From NCBI GenBank assembly GCA_012845835.1, contig JABAKD010000030.1, forward strand, positions 13,185,580-13,249,579: DNA of 64,000 nucleotides. Direction: 5' to 3'. Of this stretch, positions 53,038-64,000 are shown piece by piece. Each line of letters begins with the position of its first letter. Position 1 is the first letter of the stretch. The position numbers were made by a program, and so were the translations under genes. This DNA comes from Undaria pinnatifida. Lineage: Eukaryota; Sar; Phaeophyceae; Laminariales; Alariaceae. Under the pieces are notes generated by a model. It was not told the origin of the DNA, did not search any database, and worked only from the letters and a program-made list of their open reading frames with translations.

Positions 53038-56000
53038 TCAAAAAGGGAATAACCAACAAACGATCGCGCATCCTGCTAGCCAGAAGAGAAGCGACAAAGG
53101 CGCGCCGAGTTTGGCGTAGTCGAAAAAATTGTATCCTCCCGGAGCCCAGACGAGTGTGTTCGTGGGGGTCCCGATGGGGGTCAAGAAGGGGGAGGAAGCG
53201 GCAACCAAAACCGCCATGGCAAAGGGTTTATAGTTCACCTACAGCAGGCGGTTTAAAAGGGGGGGGGGGGGGGGGGGGGGGCGTCCTCATTTAATGCATG
53301 GCCGTAGGGGGAGGTGGGGTGGGGGGTTAGATCTTCGTGCGGTGGCGACCAAAACCACCACGATGAAGCGTTTATTGTGTGATTACAGGAGGCGGTTCAA
53401 GAGCGGGGGGGCGGGGGGGGGTCCCATGCGAGGTTAGGTCTTGGTGCCTATACAGGAGCGGGGTGATCGTGGTGACAACCTAAATGCAGGAGGCGGGATG
53501 GTGCCCCGGGGAGGCGAACAACGAAATACATATTTCGGAAAGACGATGCAAGAAACACTGGTATTTGTGCAGTTTTCCAACAACCACAAATCGCCCTCGT
53601 TTCTCCAAGTTTTCGGCCGATCAATTCTAAACGGAGAGATTGATATAGTGGTCCCCACGTCCTCACCTCCATCTCCTTTGCCATGCTGAGTGCGACCGGA
53701 ATATTCAACGCTGCGGCAGCGTTGTTTGAGATAAGCTCCGTGCAGAGCTGAACAGAGGAATAACGCCGAGTTTCGAGCATCGGGGATCGGGGGTGGGTAA
53801 CTCTAACCACTTCAAATCTGAAACCACTCTTCGAGGACACACTAATTGGAATTAGAATCAGAGTAGCATGATTTTTGCAGCAGTAAGAGGGGTAAAAAAC
53901 GCAGACACCTTGTAGGGGTCCAACGACTTCCACCGTTTCGATCTCTCACCATGGTGAACCCGAAGAGTACGTACACGCTGGCGGGTGCGCCCATGCCCGA
54001 CTTCCGAATGGCGACGGCGGCGTACTCCGCGAGGCCGCTGTTGGACACGGCCTTGCTAAACCCTAGGGCAGACCCGATCAGAACCAGCAGCCCCCAGTTC
54101 ACGCGTCCCACCGCCCGTCGCGCGTCCACCCATCCACCGAGGATAATGACAGCGCATGCCGCGAATACTGCGCGGATCTGAGACGGTCCGATAGTGTGCA
54201 ACCGGGGGGAGGGGATCGGGGCGTATATTAACGGGCGAGATTAGGCCGGGGGGAAGAGGGGGGAGTGCGTCTTTTTCTTGTCCAAAAAAATGAGCGATCT
54301 ATCGACCAGATGTGATAATAGATGTTTGCTAGTCGAAACAATCAATCAATCAATCAATCATTCAATCAATTAACTGATCAAGGGCGATATTTGATATTTG
54401 TTTGAAAAAAAAAGTCGATGTATTGATCGATCGAAGGGGAGAACAGCTCCGCGGTAGTTTGCTATTGAGAAAATTATTGCCCCATGACAGAATCCTGGCG
54501 ACGAACGAGCGGTGTGTAGCTTGGGCGGGGGTGGGTCCGGGGGTCAAAAGCGTAACCGTTGGCTGGCAACACCCCGTATATCAGCCGCACACGTGCCCCA
54601 ACCATCCGAGGGAGCACATGGAACCCTCTAGCAGACCCGCAACAATATGGGCCTTTCCCCCCCACAGCGACGCCACTCGAAGCTCGGCTTCACCTATTAT
54701 TCCCTCTAACAGACCACAAGAGTGTTGCTGTGATAGACATTGCACTTTTGAGCGCAAAAAAAAACTCACACGCGGAGGCTGCTCAACTCACGGGCTACCT
54801 GGCATTGAACACCTCCGGATTCGATGCATATTTTTACACACTGACGGGAGGCTGGTCAACTCAGGAGCTACCTGGTACCGAACAACTTTGGATTCCACGT
54901 GTGTTTTATAATATTATTCGAAAAGTACCTGGACTAGTCCATTGGGACTGTGTATTATTGGGCATATCTTACCATCTCTTTTTAAAGTCGGTTATTGGGT
55001 GAGTGGCTGTGTGAGGCGCGTAAACCTCATTCAAGTGAGGAGTTCCATACTTGCTGTGGCGTTGTGGCGCTAACCCTACCGTAGTCTGCGTCCACCTTCT
55101 TCCCCCCTCTCTCACCATGTCGACACCCACCGCCAGCACCCACGCCAGCATGGCCGCGAAAATCAGCAGCGGGCAGTAGTGAAACCACCCGGTGGGTTCA
55201 GGCAGGCGACCCACCCTCCCCTCGCGCAAAAACTCCCGCTTTGATGATGCCTCCTCCAAAAATCCTTCCGGTGCGAGAACCACCACCACGTCCCCTGATG
55301 CTAATGCTTCACCCTTTCGTCGCCGAGTCACAGCCTTTTCCTCCTCGGACGGTCCCGCTTCCGGTTCCACGAACGGGCTGTCGCCGCCCGTTAGCGCCGG
55401 CGACGCGAGCGCCGGTGAAACTGACGCCATCGACGTGGAGGACGTTACCGCGGAAAATCGAAGAGGGCTTCTAACGGACGTGGGCGAACCGTTCCGGGAT
55501 GTCACGAACGCGTCGTCAACCCCTTTGAGCCCGGAAGTGGCGGTGGCGGCAGGGTCGGCGTTGGCCGTAGCTTTGTAACCAGTTCGGCCTATTCCAACGT
55601 TTGGGCTGTTAAAATCAACCCCGCTGCCGCTGTCGATGCAATGTCTGCCGTCACCATCACCCCCGCCGCCGCTACTATCGCAGCCTCCGCTGCTGCTTTC
55701 GCTACTGCCATCATACCCGGCGCTTCCTTTCAAGCGGAAGGCGACGATGACGCACCCGTACATCGCGGCGAAGTAGGCATTGTCGAGCCGCGCGGTCCGG
55801 CCGAGGAAATTATGGCTCGACCGCGACAGAACCAGCTCCAGCAAAACCGTCCCGTGCCGCGGCAGCTTAGCCGCACTCACACCGAGCACCTTGAGTCCTC
55901 CCCCGCGCCGACTGACCGCGGAGCCTATCGCGCGGACCATCGTCTCTCGATCACAGCTAAGCACCAACACGTCCCCCGATCGCACATAATCTTTAGGAGA

Positions 56001-59000
56001 TACGTCACAGATATCTTCAAAGCCGATGACCCCTCCGGAAAAATTGAGCGCGGCACCACCGCTGCCGGCAAGGCTTGCCCCCTCTGTAGCGGGAGCTCCA
56101 ACCCCATCCGCCACCGCTGCGTCGGCGACGCGACCTGTATGCTTCGTGGGCATCTCGATGCACGCCTCCTCAGTCTCTTCAAACACCGGGGACTGCTCCC
56201 GGCTGTCCCCATCCTCCAACCGCTGATACCACAGGGGGCGTCTTCTTAAGGCGACGAGACCGACACCACCGCCACCCCCGATTGCTGGACGCCCCGCAAG
56301 TGCCGCCACGCCTGTCCCTATTCGGCAGGCCCAGCTCAACCCATTCGAATCCTCATCCCCTTCGTCGCTGAGTCTGTTGGCGGCGACGCTATCGCCGTCG
56401 CCGCTGCTGTCTAAGCCGCCAGGATCGGAGTGTCCCATCGGTGTAAGCGGCTTCCCCCCCTGAGGAGTCACCCCCCGGGGATGGCAACGTCGACGCACCT
56501 TGACGAGCGTGTTCATCGGGAGACCGAGCGTCGCCAGCACCAGCGCGAATGGCTGGCCGATGAGCTCGAATTTTTCGCTGACTTCCACCTAAGTGGGTGA
56601 CAGCGGAAGGAGGTAGTGAGTCGCGCGGGGAGCGAGGGGGTTGGCGACGTAAGACGTGAGGGAGTCGCTTGCTGCAATCGGCATCTAGCGATTCTTCTCT
56701 TGCAGACAAACAGGTGGAAATTGTTCTGCTGGTTGACGTTACACCGGCGGCTGGTATAATGTTTCTACATGAAAAAATGAAAAAAATGTCACGGGTGACA
56801 AGTGACTGTTACTCGTTCAAGCTGCCCCCCGCCCCCTTGCCCCACCTGACCCCCCCCCCCCCCCACTCTTCTCCCCCCCGCCAACACACCATGACCAACT
56901 GTGTGTTCAGCATTACCGTGAGGGTTGCTATCGCGAGGTGCATCAGTCACAACTGCGGCATGAAATAAAAAAACTTCAGAGCAAGCTTCAGGAAACCCAA
57001 CGCACCTCCGTTGACACATTTTCCGAGCGATCCTGCCTAACGCGTGCCTCAGCAGCAGCACCACCACCACCACCACCGCCACGACCACAAACGCCGCTCT
57101 CCGGCGCCAGCAGCCGCGGCGCAGCGACGACAAGGTAGCCAACGCCAACAGCAACCAGCGGCAGCCCAACCCAGCTAGGCTCGAGCAACCGAAAAGGGGC
57201 AACGGCTTCATCGCTCTTGCCTGCCTCGTAGAGCAACCCCTGTATCACCAGGTTCGTACCGCCTCCGACGGTGGTCAACATCCCACCAAAAGCGCACGCG
57301 AACGAAAGTGGCATCAAGAAAATGGCGGGATCGAAGCCGCGCGTGCGGGCCCAATCCCGTGTCACCGGGATTAGCAGCGCCACCACCGGCGTGTTGCTGA
57401 CGAACGCTGACGCGGCAACGGCGCCTAGCATGAGCCTAAGGAACCCGGAGGTGAAGGTGGTTTCGAGGCCTAGGAATCTGCTGGCAGCTTTTTCGGCGAG
57501 GCCGGAGTTTTCAATTGCAGCGACAGCGATGAAGAGACCGCCGACGACGAGCATGCTGGGGTTGTTGAAACCCGAAAGGGCCTCCGCGTCCGAGAGTATG
57601 CCCACGTTCCAGACCAGCAGCAGAGACAAGAAGACCTGGGGTTGTTCAATTCATGGCATGCGATTAGATACAAAATCTATACCTGGTACAGCAGAAGAGT
57701 ACTAGGTATTCGGTTGCATTCATGTTAACCCTTTCATTACTATCGTGTGGTTTGTCCGTTGCAATCACAAAGGGGCTGGCATCATGGAGGAACTTGCCAA
57801 ATAGCGTTGGTGCCGGCCTGTGTACATACTATCAGCTTGATGGGATGGCTTGAAGGGGTGGCATGGGGTGGCGTCCGGGCTACATGAGGTAGGCCGTTCA
57901 CTTCCTCTAGTTCTGAGAAACTTCTAAAGTCGCCGTAAACTCATCACGAACTACACAGGCGACATGTTACGTATAAGGCGCCTGGTATAAACATGATATT
58001 CGTAAAGGATACCAGGTATTCGGATATCGGACACCGGTAGGTTCGTGTGACAGATCCAGGGCAGGAGGGGCAGGTCCACCTGATGCTGTTCTCGTAGGCA
58101 AGCCCATGAAACAAGCGAGACAAACGCTACCCCCAGGGAAGGTGCCACACAGCACATTACTCGTGGGTGGTCAGTGGCGGAATCTCATGGCTTCCTAATC
58201 GAAAATCGTATTTGACCGGCCCACGTGGGTGTACGGCTACCGGCACACCGAAGCACCGAAACCGATCACTCGGGCAACTTTGGTCGAAAACCGGCACCAG
58301 TACATCCAGTAGATCGCCACCTCGTACCGGAACGTATTATTGTACCAGGTACCTACTGGGATAATATCATACGATGCTCATACCATGCTACACCGGGCTT
58401 TGGCCGTAAGAAATTGACGCTCGTTTTCTCACGACAACTAAGAAAATGAATGGAAGAAACGATGCTCAAGGTCGGGTGTGATACTGAAAATCCCATGTCG
58501 TAGCCAACAGTACAGGTAGCTTGTGCTCAATATGATGTCATAGTGCTCAATGGTGGCAAAAAAATAAGAAATTGAGCCTGGACGCCAAATTGATATTTTA
58601 GCGGGCGCCATCTGTACTGCTGCTGCCGCTGCTGCTGCTGTAGGCTGCAACAAGGGACGAGGGACAGCGTCCTCATACCTGGCTCTGTTGAGTAATGCTC
58701 CTGGCTACATATTGTACCCGGTATGTTAGCCAGGTATTAATAGTAGTATCCCGGTTGGATCTTTCTTGGTGGACCGTTGCCCGACAACCGCCCACGAGGG
58801 CCGGGGTTCCTCGTTGAGGCTCACCACCACTCTCTCGCTCTACTCCACCTTTTGGCCCTCTTCGCCAAATATCTAACCAAGGAAAAGCTCGGCTATGCGG
58901 GCGTCCACGCTTGCTCCGCTCACTATATAGGAGTTACCTGGTACCAGGTATGATATACCTTTCTATTTTACGGCCTCCTCCCCACTCCACACCAGGTACA

Positions 59001-59304
59001 AGTTTTAAAGGTCGATACGATATGGTGCTGGAATATCAAAGACGATTGCCCCGCATCGAAATCCAGCCACGTACCCTTGGAACATGGCACTGGTTTGGCT
59101 GCCGCGGACGTTCCCACCATCAAGAAGCACGCCTAGAGAAGTCACGATGTAATTACACGCTACCAATAGAAGTGTATGGATTCGCTACCGTCACATGGTC
59201 CTACAGCTCACCACCACTTCAGCGCTGTACCATGCCCGAGACAGAGCGAAGAACATGCCGGCCATCACCAGCGTGACGAATACAGCTTCAAATATTGACG
59301 CCAT
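53038..59304 (-). CDS. SLC13/SAC1-like sodium-sulfate transporter with TrkA-C domains
   Basis: Six minus-strand exons: 59304-59212, 57635-57006, 56588-55116, 54177-53950, 53747-53667 and 53238-53038 (TGA), all phase 0, 901 residues. Proteins of this kind import sulfate or other divalent anions; algal relatives (SLT, SAC1) act in sulfur supply. The first helix is IFEAVFVTLVMAGMFFAL. Family motifs seen: LSGFNNPSM, SNTPVVALLIPV, GGGTNLVIQGL, then in the second half ISNNAAAALNIPVALS and TPIGTPTNTLVWAPGGYNFF. The 491-codon exon 3 encodes the cytosolic part with two TrkA-C-like units (LELVLSRSSHNFLGRTARL near residue 490, and ASGDVVVVLAPEGF near 675) separated by Gly/Ser-rich linkers of about 150 residues, longer than usual. 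The substrate is inferred. Confidence 0.88.
53259..53281 (+). repeat. poly-G run in transporter intron 5
   Basis: A run of about 22 G on the plus strand, which is C-rich before the exon 6 acceptor in the transcript sense. A second G-rich stretch follows at about 53405-53420. Confidence 0.8.
57636..59211 (-). other. transporter intron 1, rich in TACCTGGTA motifs
   Basis: Exact TACCTGGTA/TACCAGGTA copies lie at 57680, 58010, 58343, 58935 and 58942, with several near matches. No exon is needed between exons 1 and 2, since SAEVV joins VFLSLLLVWNVGIL naturally. Confidence 0.6.
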
Positions 59305-60299
59305 CGTGGGGTATGACTGAGACTTGACAGCCCCTCCTCAGGCCACTACTACAGCACACAAGCTATGTGCGGTTGTTTCAGCGCTCCATGCCAGTGCTTC
59401 CCCTCTGTGGGGCTCGGTTGTCTCGAGTGGTGTGGGTCAGGGGTGGGTCCATAACGCTCGCGTGCGTTTACGCAGTTTCCCTAACCCCACCTACACAAGC
59501 CATGGGTAAAGTTAATGGAAACCTCTGTTTTGATCTGTTATCTTTTGGTTTGAAGGTACACTTCTGCGGTGAATTCTCGCTAGCTGGACCATGACTACCT
59601 CGGCGTTGCAAGAACGGAGGAAGCGCCTCGTGAACAGAGTTGGCCGCCATCTCCCGTGCAATACCATGCATGTGGTGTCCGACTTTGCCAAGGTGGCTGC
59701 TAAGGCGAGTGGGGACGAACAAGCCAATGTAAAAAATTACCAAAAGAACAGACAGGTGAAATGATACCCAGTACTCATTACAAACAAGACTTGATCCAAA
59801 TATTGAAGCAACCCCACCCCCCACCCGGCACTGCCGCAGCACGACTTGATCCATCGAAGTCCTCCATCGTTGTACTCGTAGCGCTTCGACCCCCCTGCCA
59901 CCCGAGGGCTTCCGTGGGTCTCGATAATCGCAGCTGAGCTGTTTGCCGCTTCTACTGCTTGGAAACGGGCGGTAAAGCTTCCAGCGAAATGATATTCGTA
60001 CCAGTACCCTCACACTGAGGAAGGGAGAGATCTCCAAGTCTAGACTAAACAGACAACATCGTACACTCACAGATAGACCTCCCAGAGGCAGGTGCACCGA
60101 GCGCCGAGCGCGAAGTTTACACCCGCAGAGAGAGGGTCGTGTATTCCTCCATGTTGCTGCATTGTTGCAGTGCTGCAGTGCGCAACTAGTAGCTGTTGCG
60201 TTGCGGCTGCTGTAGAGAGTAGAGAGCTGTTTCAGGAGGCCATGCCTTCGTCGAGACCCGACCCGGGGTCCATTCATCTAGACTGCATCTTGTCCTATC
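59305..60299 (-). other. upstream of the transporter
   Basis: A 269-codon minus-strand frame (60277-59468) is basic, has no family likeness and is probably chance. A promoter should lie in this interval but cannot be placed. Confidence 0.35.
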
Positions 60300-60301
60300 A
60301 G

Positions 60302-60384
<83 letters not shown>
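60300..60384 (+). repeat. GTT trinucleotide microsatellite
   Basis: About 28 GTT units in a row with no interruption until the T-rich end. The stretch 60385-61060 beyond it shows no gene. Confidence 0.97.
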
Positions 60385-60385
<1 letters not shown>

Positions 60386-61064
60386 TTCTCCAATTAACTC
60401 GCATAAAGTCCGTGGTCACAGGACAGGCTCCGTTCACTCTGGGGCTGAGGAATATCCCAGGGAAAAACACAAGCAAACCAAAAGTGGTACATCATATATC
60501 ATACGACTACTAATAGCTGAAGCAATTAATGCATCCGCCAAAATATGTAAACAAATGAAATCGGAAGTCAGTCTACGTACGTGTTAGGCCCATACTGATA
60601 CATACCTAGTACGTCTCAAGGCTCACATCTGAAAACCGACTATCATACTCGTATACCGCATGCCACCCAGGGAACCCAACCAATGTACAAATCCGAGGAG
60701 AAGAAAGAAAAAAGGAACTACCAGGTAGTTAATTAGAACAAAGAATTAAAAAGTAGAAAATGAGCTTAAGGAAAAAAATAATACGTACGTAGACTCGCCA
60801 GCAGGGGAGTGTAGCGAGGTAAGGCCAGCTACACATCGCTACGAAAATACGCCAACACGAAAATTCGCGTCCGGCTGCGCCAGCTAGAACGGAATAAGGC
60901 TACCACGTACGTATTACACGTACAGTAGTACCTATCACTACGCACACATATGACAGACTCAATCAAGTCAATTGGAACAGAAAGAAAAGCAAAGAAAACA
61001 GATAAATAAAACAAAAGGAAAGATGAGGAAGCAAGGAAAGGAAAGGAAGTAATACCATACCAAT

Positions 61065-61082
61065 CCTAACCCTAACCCTAGG
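61065..61082 (+). repeat. short telomere-like repeat at the LINE 3' end
   Basis: CCTAACCCTAACCCTAGG. In the LINE orientation it reads CCTAGGGTTAGGGTTAGG at the place where a tail would be. Confidence 0.6.
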
Positions 61083-64000
61083 AACTATCTAAAGACGGCA
61101 TTGGGCACATGGAAGTATCAAGTGCATCGCAGACACTGGGGGGCACCAGCTTCTTGCGGCCATTGGGAAACTCACAAACGTCAAGACGATGATGGCCAGA
61201 CCCAAGTTTCCAAATTTTAATCTGTTCGGCAGGACGCTCCCCCTCCGCCTCCCCCCCGCCGCTTAGAGATGCCGATGGTGGGTGGCGCTACCGCGGCCTT
61301 CGCGTGTCGCTATGGAGCTCTACAGCTCTACGCGTCGTGCCATTTCCGCATGAATGACTCTGCCCCCTCCTCGACCCGTCGAAACCATCTGCCGGCCTTC
61401 TGTGCAGCCTTTTGCCGCCCTTCGAATTTATTTCCAAAGGCTGACAATTCCTCCTCCAGACGCACCATCCAGCCCTTATCTTGCCTTCTTGAGTAGCCCT
61501 TACCCCCAAGAAGCTCCCCAAACATCACCCTCTGTGGCAGACGCTCCTCCCTCATACCTGCTACGAATCCCGCGAACAATATCGTCCTTTCCCGCACTGT
61601 CGCCTCTATGCTCTCGGAAGCTCTCTTGGCAAGCGCGTTGGCGTACGAGAGGGTGTGGTCGTCCCGCTTCCGTTTCCGCCATCCGGGGCATCGAAGGAGC
61701 ATGGAGTGGTGAACCTGTCGTAGCCTGTCGTAGCCATGCTTGTTCGGGCTCCACGTCATGCAATCTGAGTAGTCTCTCGATCATCTCGGCTTTCAGCAAC
61801 CGCACCTTCAACCGTAAGCGCACACCTGGCTGATCATAGATTTCCATCTTTTACCGCTGTAAGCACGCCCAGGTCCTCTGAATACGCCGCGTTATTTCGA
61901 TGCAGAGTTCTCTGTCTGCGGTGATAGCCCCGCCCAAGTACACAAACTCGATCGTTTGTTTGTATACTTGGCCGGCTGCATTGATGGTGAACGACACCCC
62001 CCCCCCCCTTGTCTGCAGACACATGATCTCCGTTTTGGCCTCGGAAACCGCAACCCGAACGCGGAGAACGTAGTGACGATTATCGCCATTATTCTTTCCA
62101 GCCCTTCTAGTGATCACGATACGATGCCCGCATCTTCAGCGTACAGCATACCCCACAACCTCTGCACCTCGTCCTCCTTCCTCCCCCGGCCGTCGGCTGT
62201 GCCTGTGCGTGATGTGCCCTTCTTCTCCCCTTTCTCCTTCTTTCGTTGGAGCTCCACCATGTTGTCCGTGATGGCTGCATCAGAGAGGAAGCGTTTCTCG
62301 GCCACACGCAGTACCGCCGTGAAAAACATGTTGATCAGCGGTGGCACGAGCACACCCCCTTGCCTGAGACCTTGCCCCACGTCGAACTTATCCGGGCACT
62401 CCCCGTCATCCACCCGCACGCAATCGTGCATGTCGTCGTGGAATTGGTGGATGACGGCGAGCATTGTTGGTGGCGCGCCAAAACGAGCAAGGACATCCCA
62501 CATAAGGGTTCGGTCGGCGGAGTCATATGCTTTGGTAAGGTGGATAAAGCACAAGTACAAGGGGGTGTTCTTATTCCGCGCCAGTTCCTGCAGGCGTCGT
62601 GTTACGAACATCGTGTCAACCGTCGAGCGCTGGGGTCTAAATCCACACTGTTCCTCCGGCAAAATGTTCTCGCGTTCGCATTAGTCACTAAGGCGACCCG
62701 CGATGACTTTGGGCTGTACTTTGCCGGCGTGACCCTCGAGGGAGATGCCACGATAGTTGCCACACTCGGTCCGATATTTTTCTTCTTTTACAGCACCTTG
62801 ATCGATGCATCTTTCCATTGTTGCGGCACGCCACCTCCCCTTCACACAGCGACGATGATCTCGTGGAACTTTCCGAGCGTTTCCAATTCTCCTTCGTCGG
62901 CCAAGACCTTCAGGAGCTCGGCCGGGAGGTCATCGGGCCCTACCGCCTTCCGGTTCGCCAGCGCATGGATCGCCTCCTCTACTTCGTACCTAGACGGAAC
63001 ATTGTCCAATGGCCTTCACGGGGACCACTCCTTAAGCTCGCCGACAATGCTCGGATCAAGGTCGGCGACTTGGTGTTAAGCCATTTGTGAAACCACCTCA
63101 CCCACCTCTCCCGGATGAGGGCATTTTCCCGCAGCAATCGACCTTCCTCGCCCTTGATGTACTGCGAGTAAACGTCCTCTTCCCTTCCACATCCATCCCC
63201 TTGAGGTGTTTGTAGAAGCCGGACTGACCACCTTCTCGGATACGCCCTTCGAGGTGACTGATGTATCTTATTCTTCGAAGAACCTCTGCACAGCTTCCGC
63301 CCGCGTGCGTTTCAGCTGTTTGCTGGTCGCCTTCAAGGCTCGCCGTAGACCACAATAATTTGGAGCAGAACGAAACCGTTTTCTCGCGTCTTCTGTATCC
63401 TGTCATCGTGCATCCAACTCCGCTTTCGTCTCCTCAGTCGCACACCAACCCCTCAGTACTTGCTTGAGCCGAATAGGGGGCGCTATGTCGGCCGCATTCG
63501 ACAATAGTCTCGGTTAGAACTGAGGTCATGCATCAACGCTGCCGGTATTAGTACTGGGTATCGTTGCGACAAGCTTGGCGGCTATCGCTTCTTTGAGATT
63601 CAAACGGAGATCCGGGTCCGCCATTTACTCTGGTAGGTCACAATAGCCCGCCGGTTCTTGATGATTCTCTTTGGGCGATTTAATGCGATGCGACCCAAGA
63701 GGCGAGTATATCTGAAGACGGGTTCTGATCCGGCTCAGCGTTTTCCTTGGGTGGGGCCCGCACAGTGGCATTACGTACCAGTTGTCTATCCGCTTGCCGT
63801 GTCAGTATGTAATCCAATCTGTATCGGGCCTTACCTCGATTTGGGCTCTGAAACATGTACAATATACCACGAGCGGATGTGGCATAGTACGTGTTGAGGA
63901 GGGTGAGTTTGTTGTCTGCTGCGTGAAGCAGTAGTCGCTTTCCGTTATCGCTCAGTTCATCACGCCCATACGCACCCATTACCTTACGGTCGGTCCATCC
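61083..64000 (-). pseudogene. decayed LINE with APE endonuclease and RT
   Basis: Read on the minus strand from the window end: end of an endonuclease (NTYYATSARG, RYRLDYILTRQADRQLV at about 63900-63740); a linker with GFYKHLKGMDVEGKR near 63200; the RT at about 62662-61850 ([39 protein letters not shown]); and the usual tail (LLRCPGWRKRKRDDHTLSYA, ERLPQRVMFGELLGG) down to 61328. The pieces lie in different frames, so there are several frameshifts. Motif A reads FIHLTKAYD, with His for the catalytic Asp, and motif C reads YAED instead of YADD, so the RT is dead. This is another class than the 3-15 kb element: its nuclease is of APE type and N-terminal. The 5' part is outside the window. Confidence 0.85.

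Noticed and set aside
55641..56249. 202-codon plus-strand frame
   Set aside because: It lies antisense to the transporter's large exon, whose TrkA-C motifs and splice phases show the coding strand.
59468..60277. 269-codon minus-strand frame upstream of the transporter
   Set aside because: It has basic, low-information sequence, no motif, and ends before exon 1. The transporter's first helix is in the separate exon 59304-59212.

Overview
The window is nuclear DNA of a eukaryote, most likely a brown alga or a close stramenopile relative. It holds a plastid ferredoxin-NADP reductase with a bipartite leader ending in an ASAF motif (the signature of secondary red plastids), a flagellar DM10/EF-hand protein, and long introns packed with microsatellites. 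The gene models below were built by hand from splice sites and codon phase. No database search was possible.

Layout. 1-3.0 kb is a repeat nest: a small LTR element of TRIM type (1370-1782), a poly(A)-tailed retroposon, a tRNA-like repeat and copies of a dispersed repeat here called R1. 3.03-15.04 kb is one non-LTR retrotransposon of about 12 kb inserted inside an R1 copy. Its ORF1 is disordered and Arg/Pro-rich. Its ORF2 carries several RING-H2-like fingers, a reverse transcriptase with a YLDD motif, a C-terminal zinc knuckle and a restriction-like endonuclease. 17.1-33.4 kb is an 18-exon plus-strand gene for an EFHC1/Rib72-type axonemal protein. 34-36.5 kb holds tandem repeats. 36.6-39.2 kb is an unidentified three-exon minus-strand gene. 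40.1-40.7 kb is a possible small membrane protein, divergent from the five-exon FNR gene at 40.9-46.9 kb. 46.9-53.0 kb is gene-poor. 53.0-59.3 kb is a six-exon minus-strand SLC13/SAC1-like sulfate transporter with TrkA-C domains. 61.1-64.0 kb is a decayed minus-strand LINE with an APE-type endonuclease, running off the window.

How the parts relate. The three confident host genes are unrelated: photosynthetic electron transfer, anion or sulfate uptake, and flagellar microtubules. The strongest candidate for something undescribed is the 3-15 kb retrotransposon. It combines an array of ubiquitin-ligase-like RING-H2 fingers, including a duplicated RING-plus-helical module, with an RT/endonuclease, and its ends can be read exactly from the interrupted R1 copy. 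Other notable signals are a solo LTR that begins exactly at a predicted splice donor, a 9-bp motif TACCTGGTA/TACCAGGTA present 13 times, and repeat families shared between introns and intergenic DNA.
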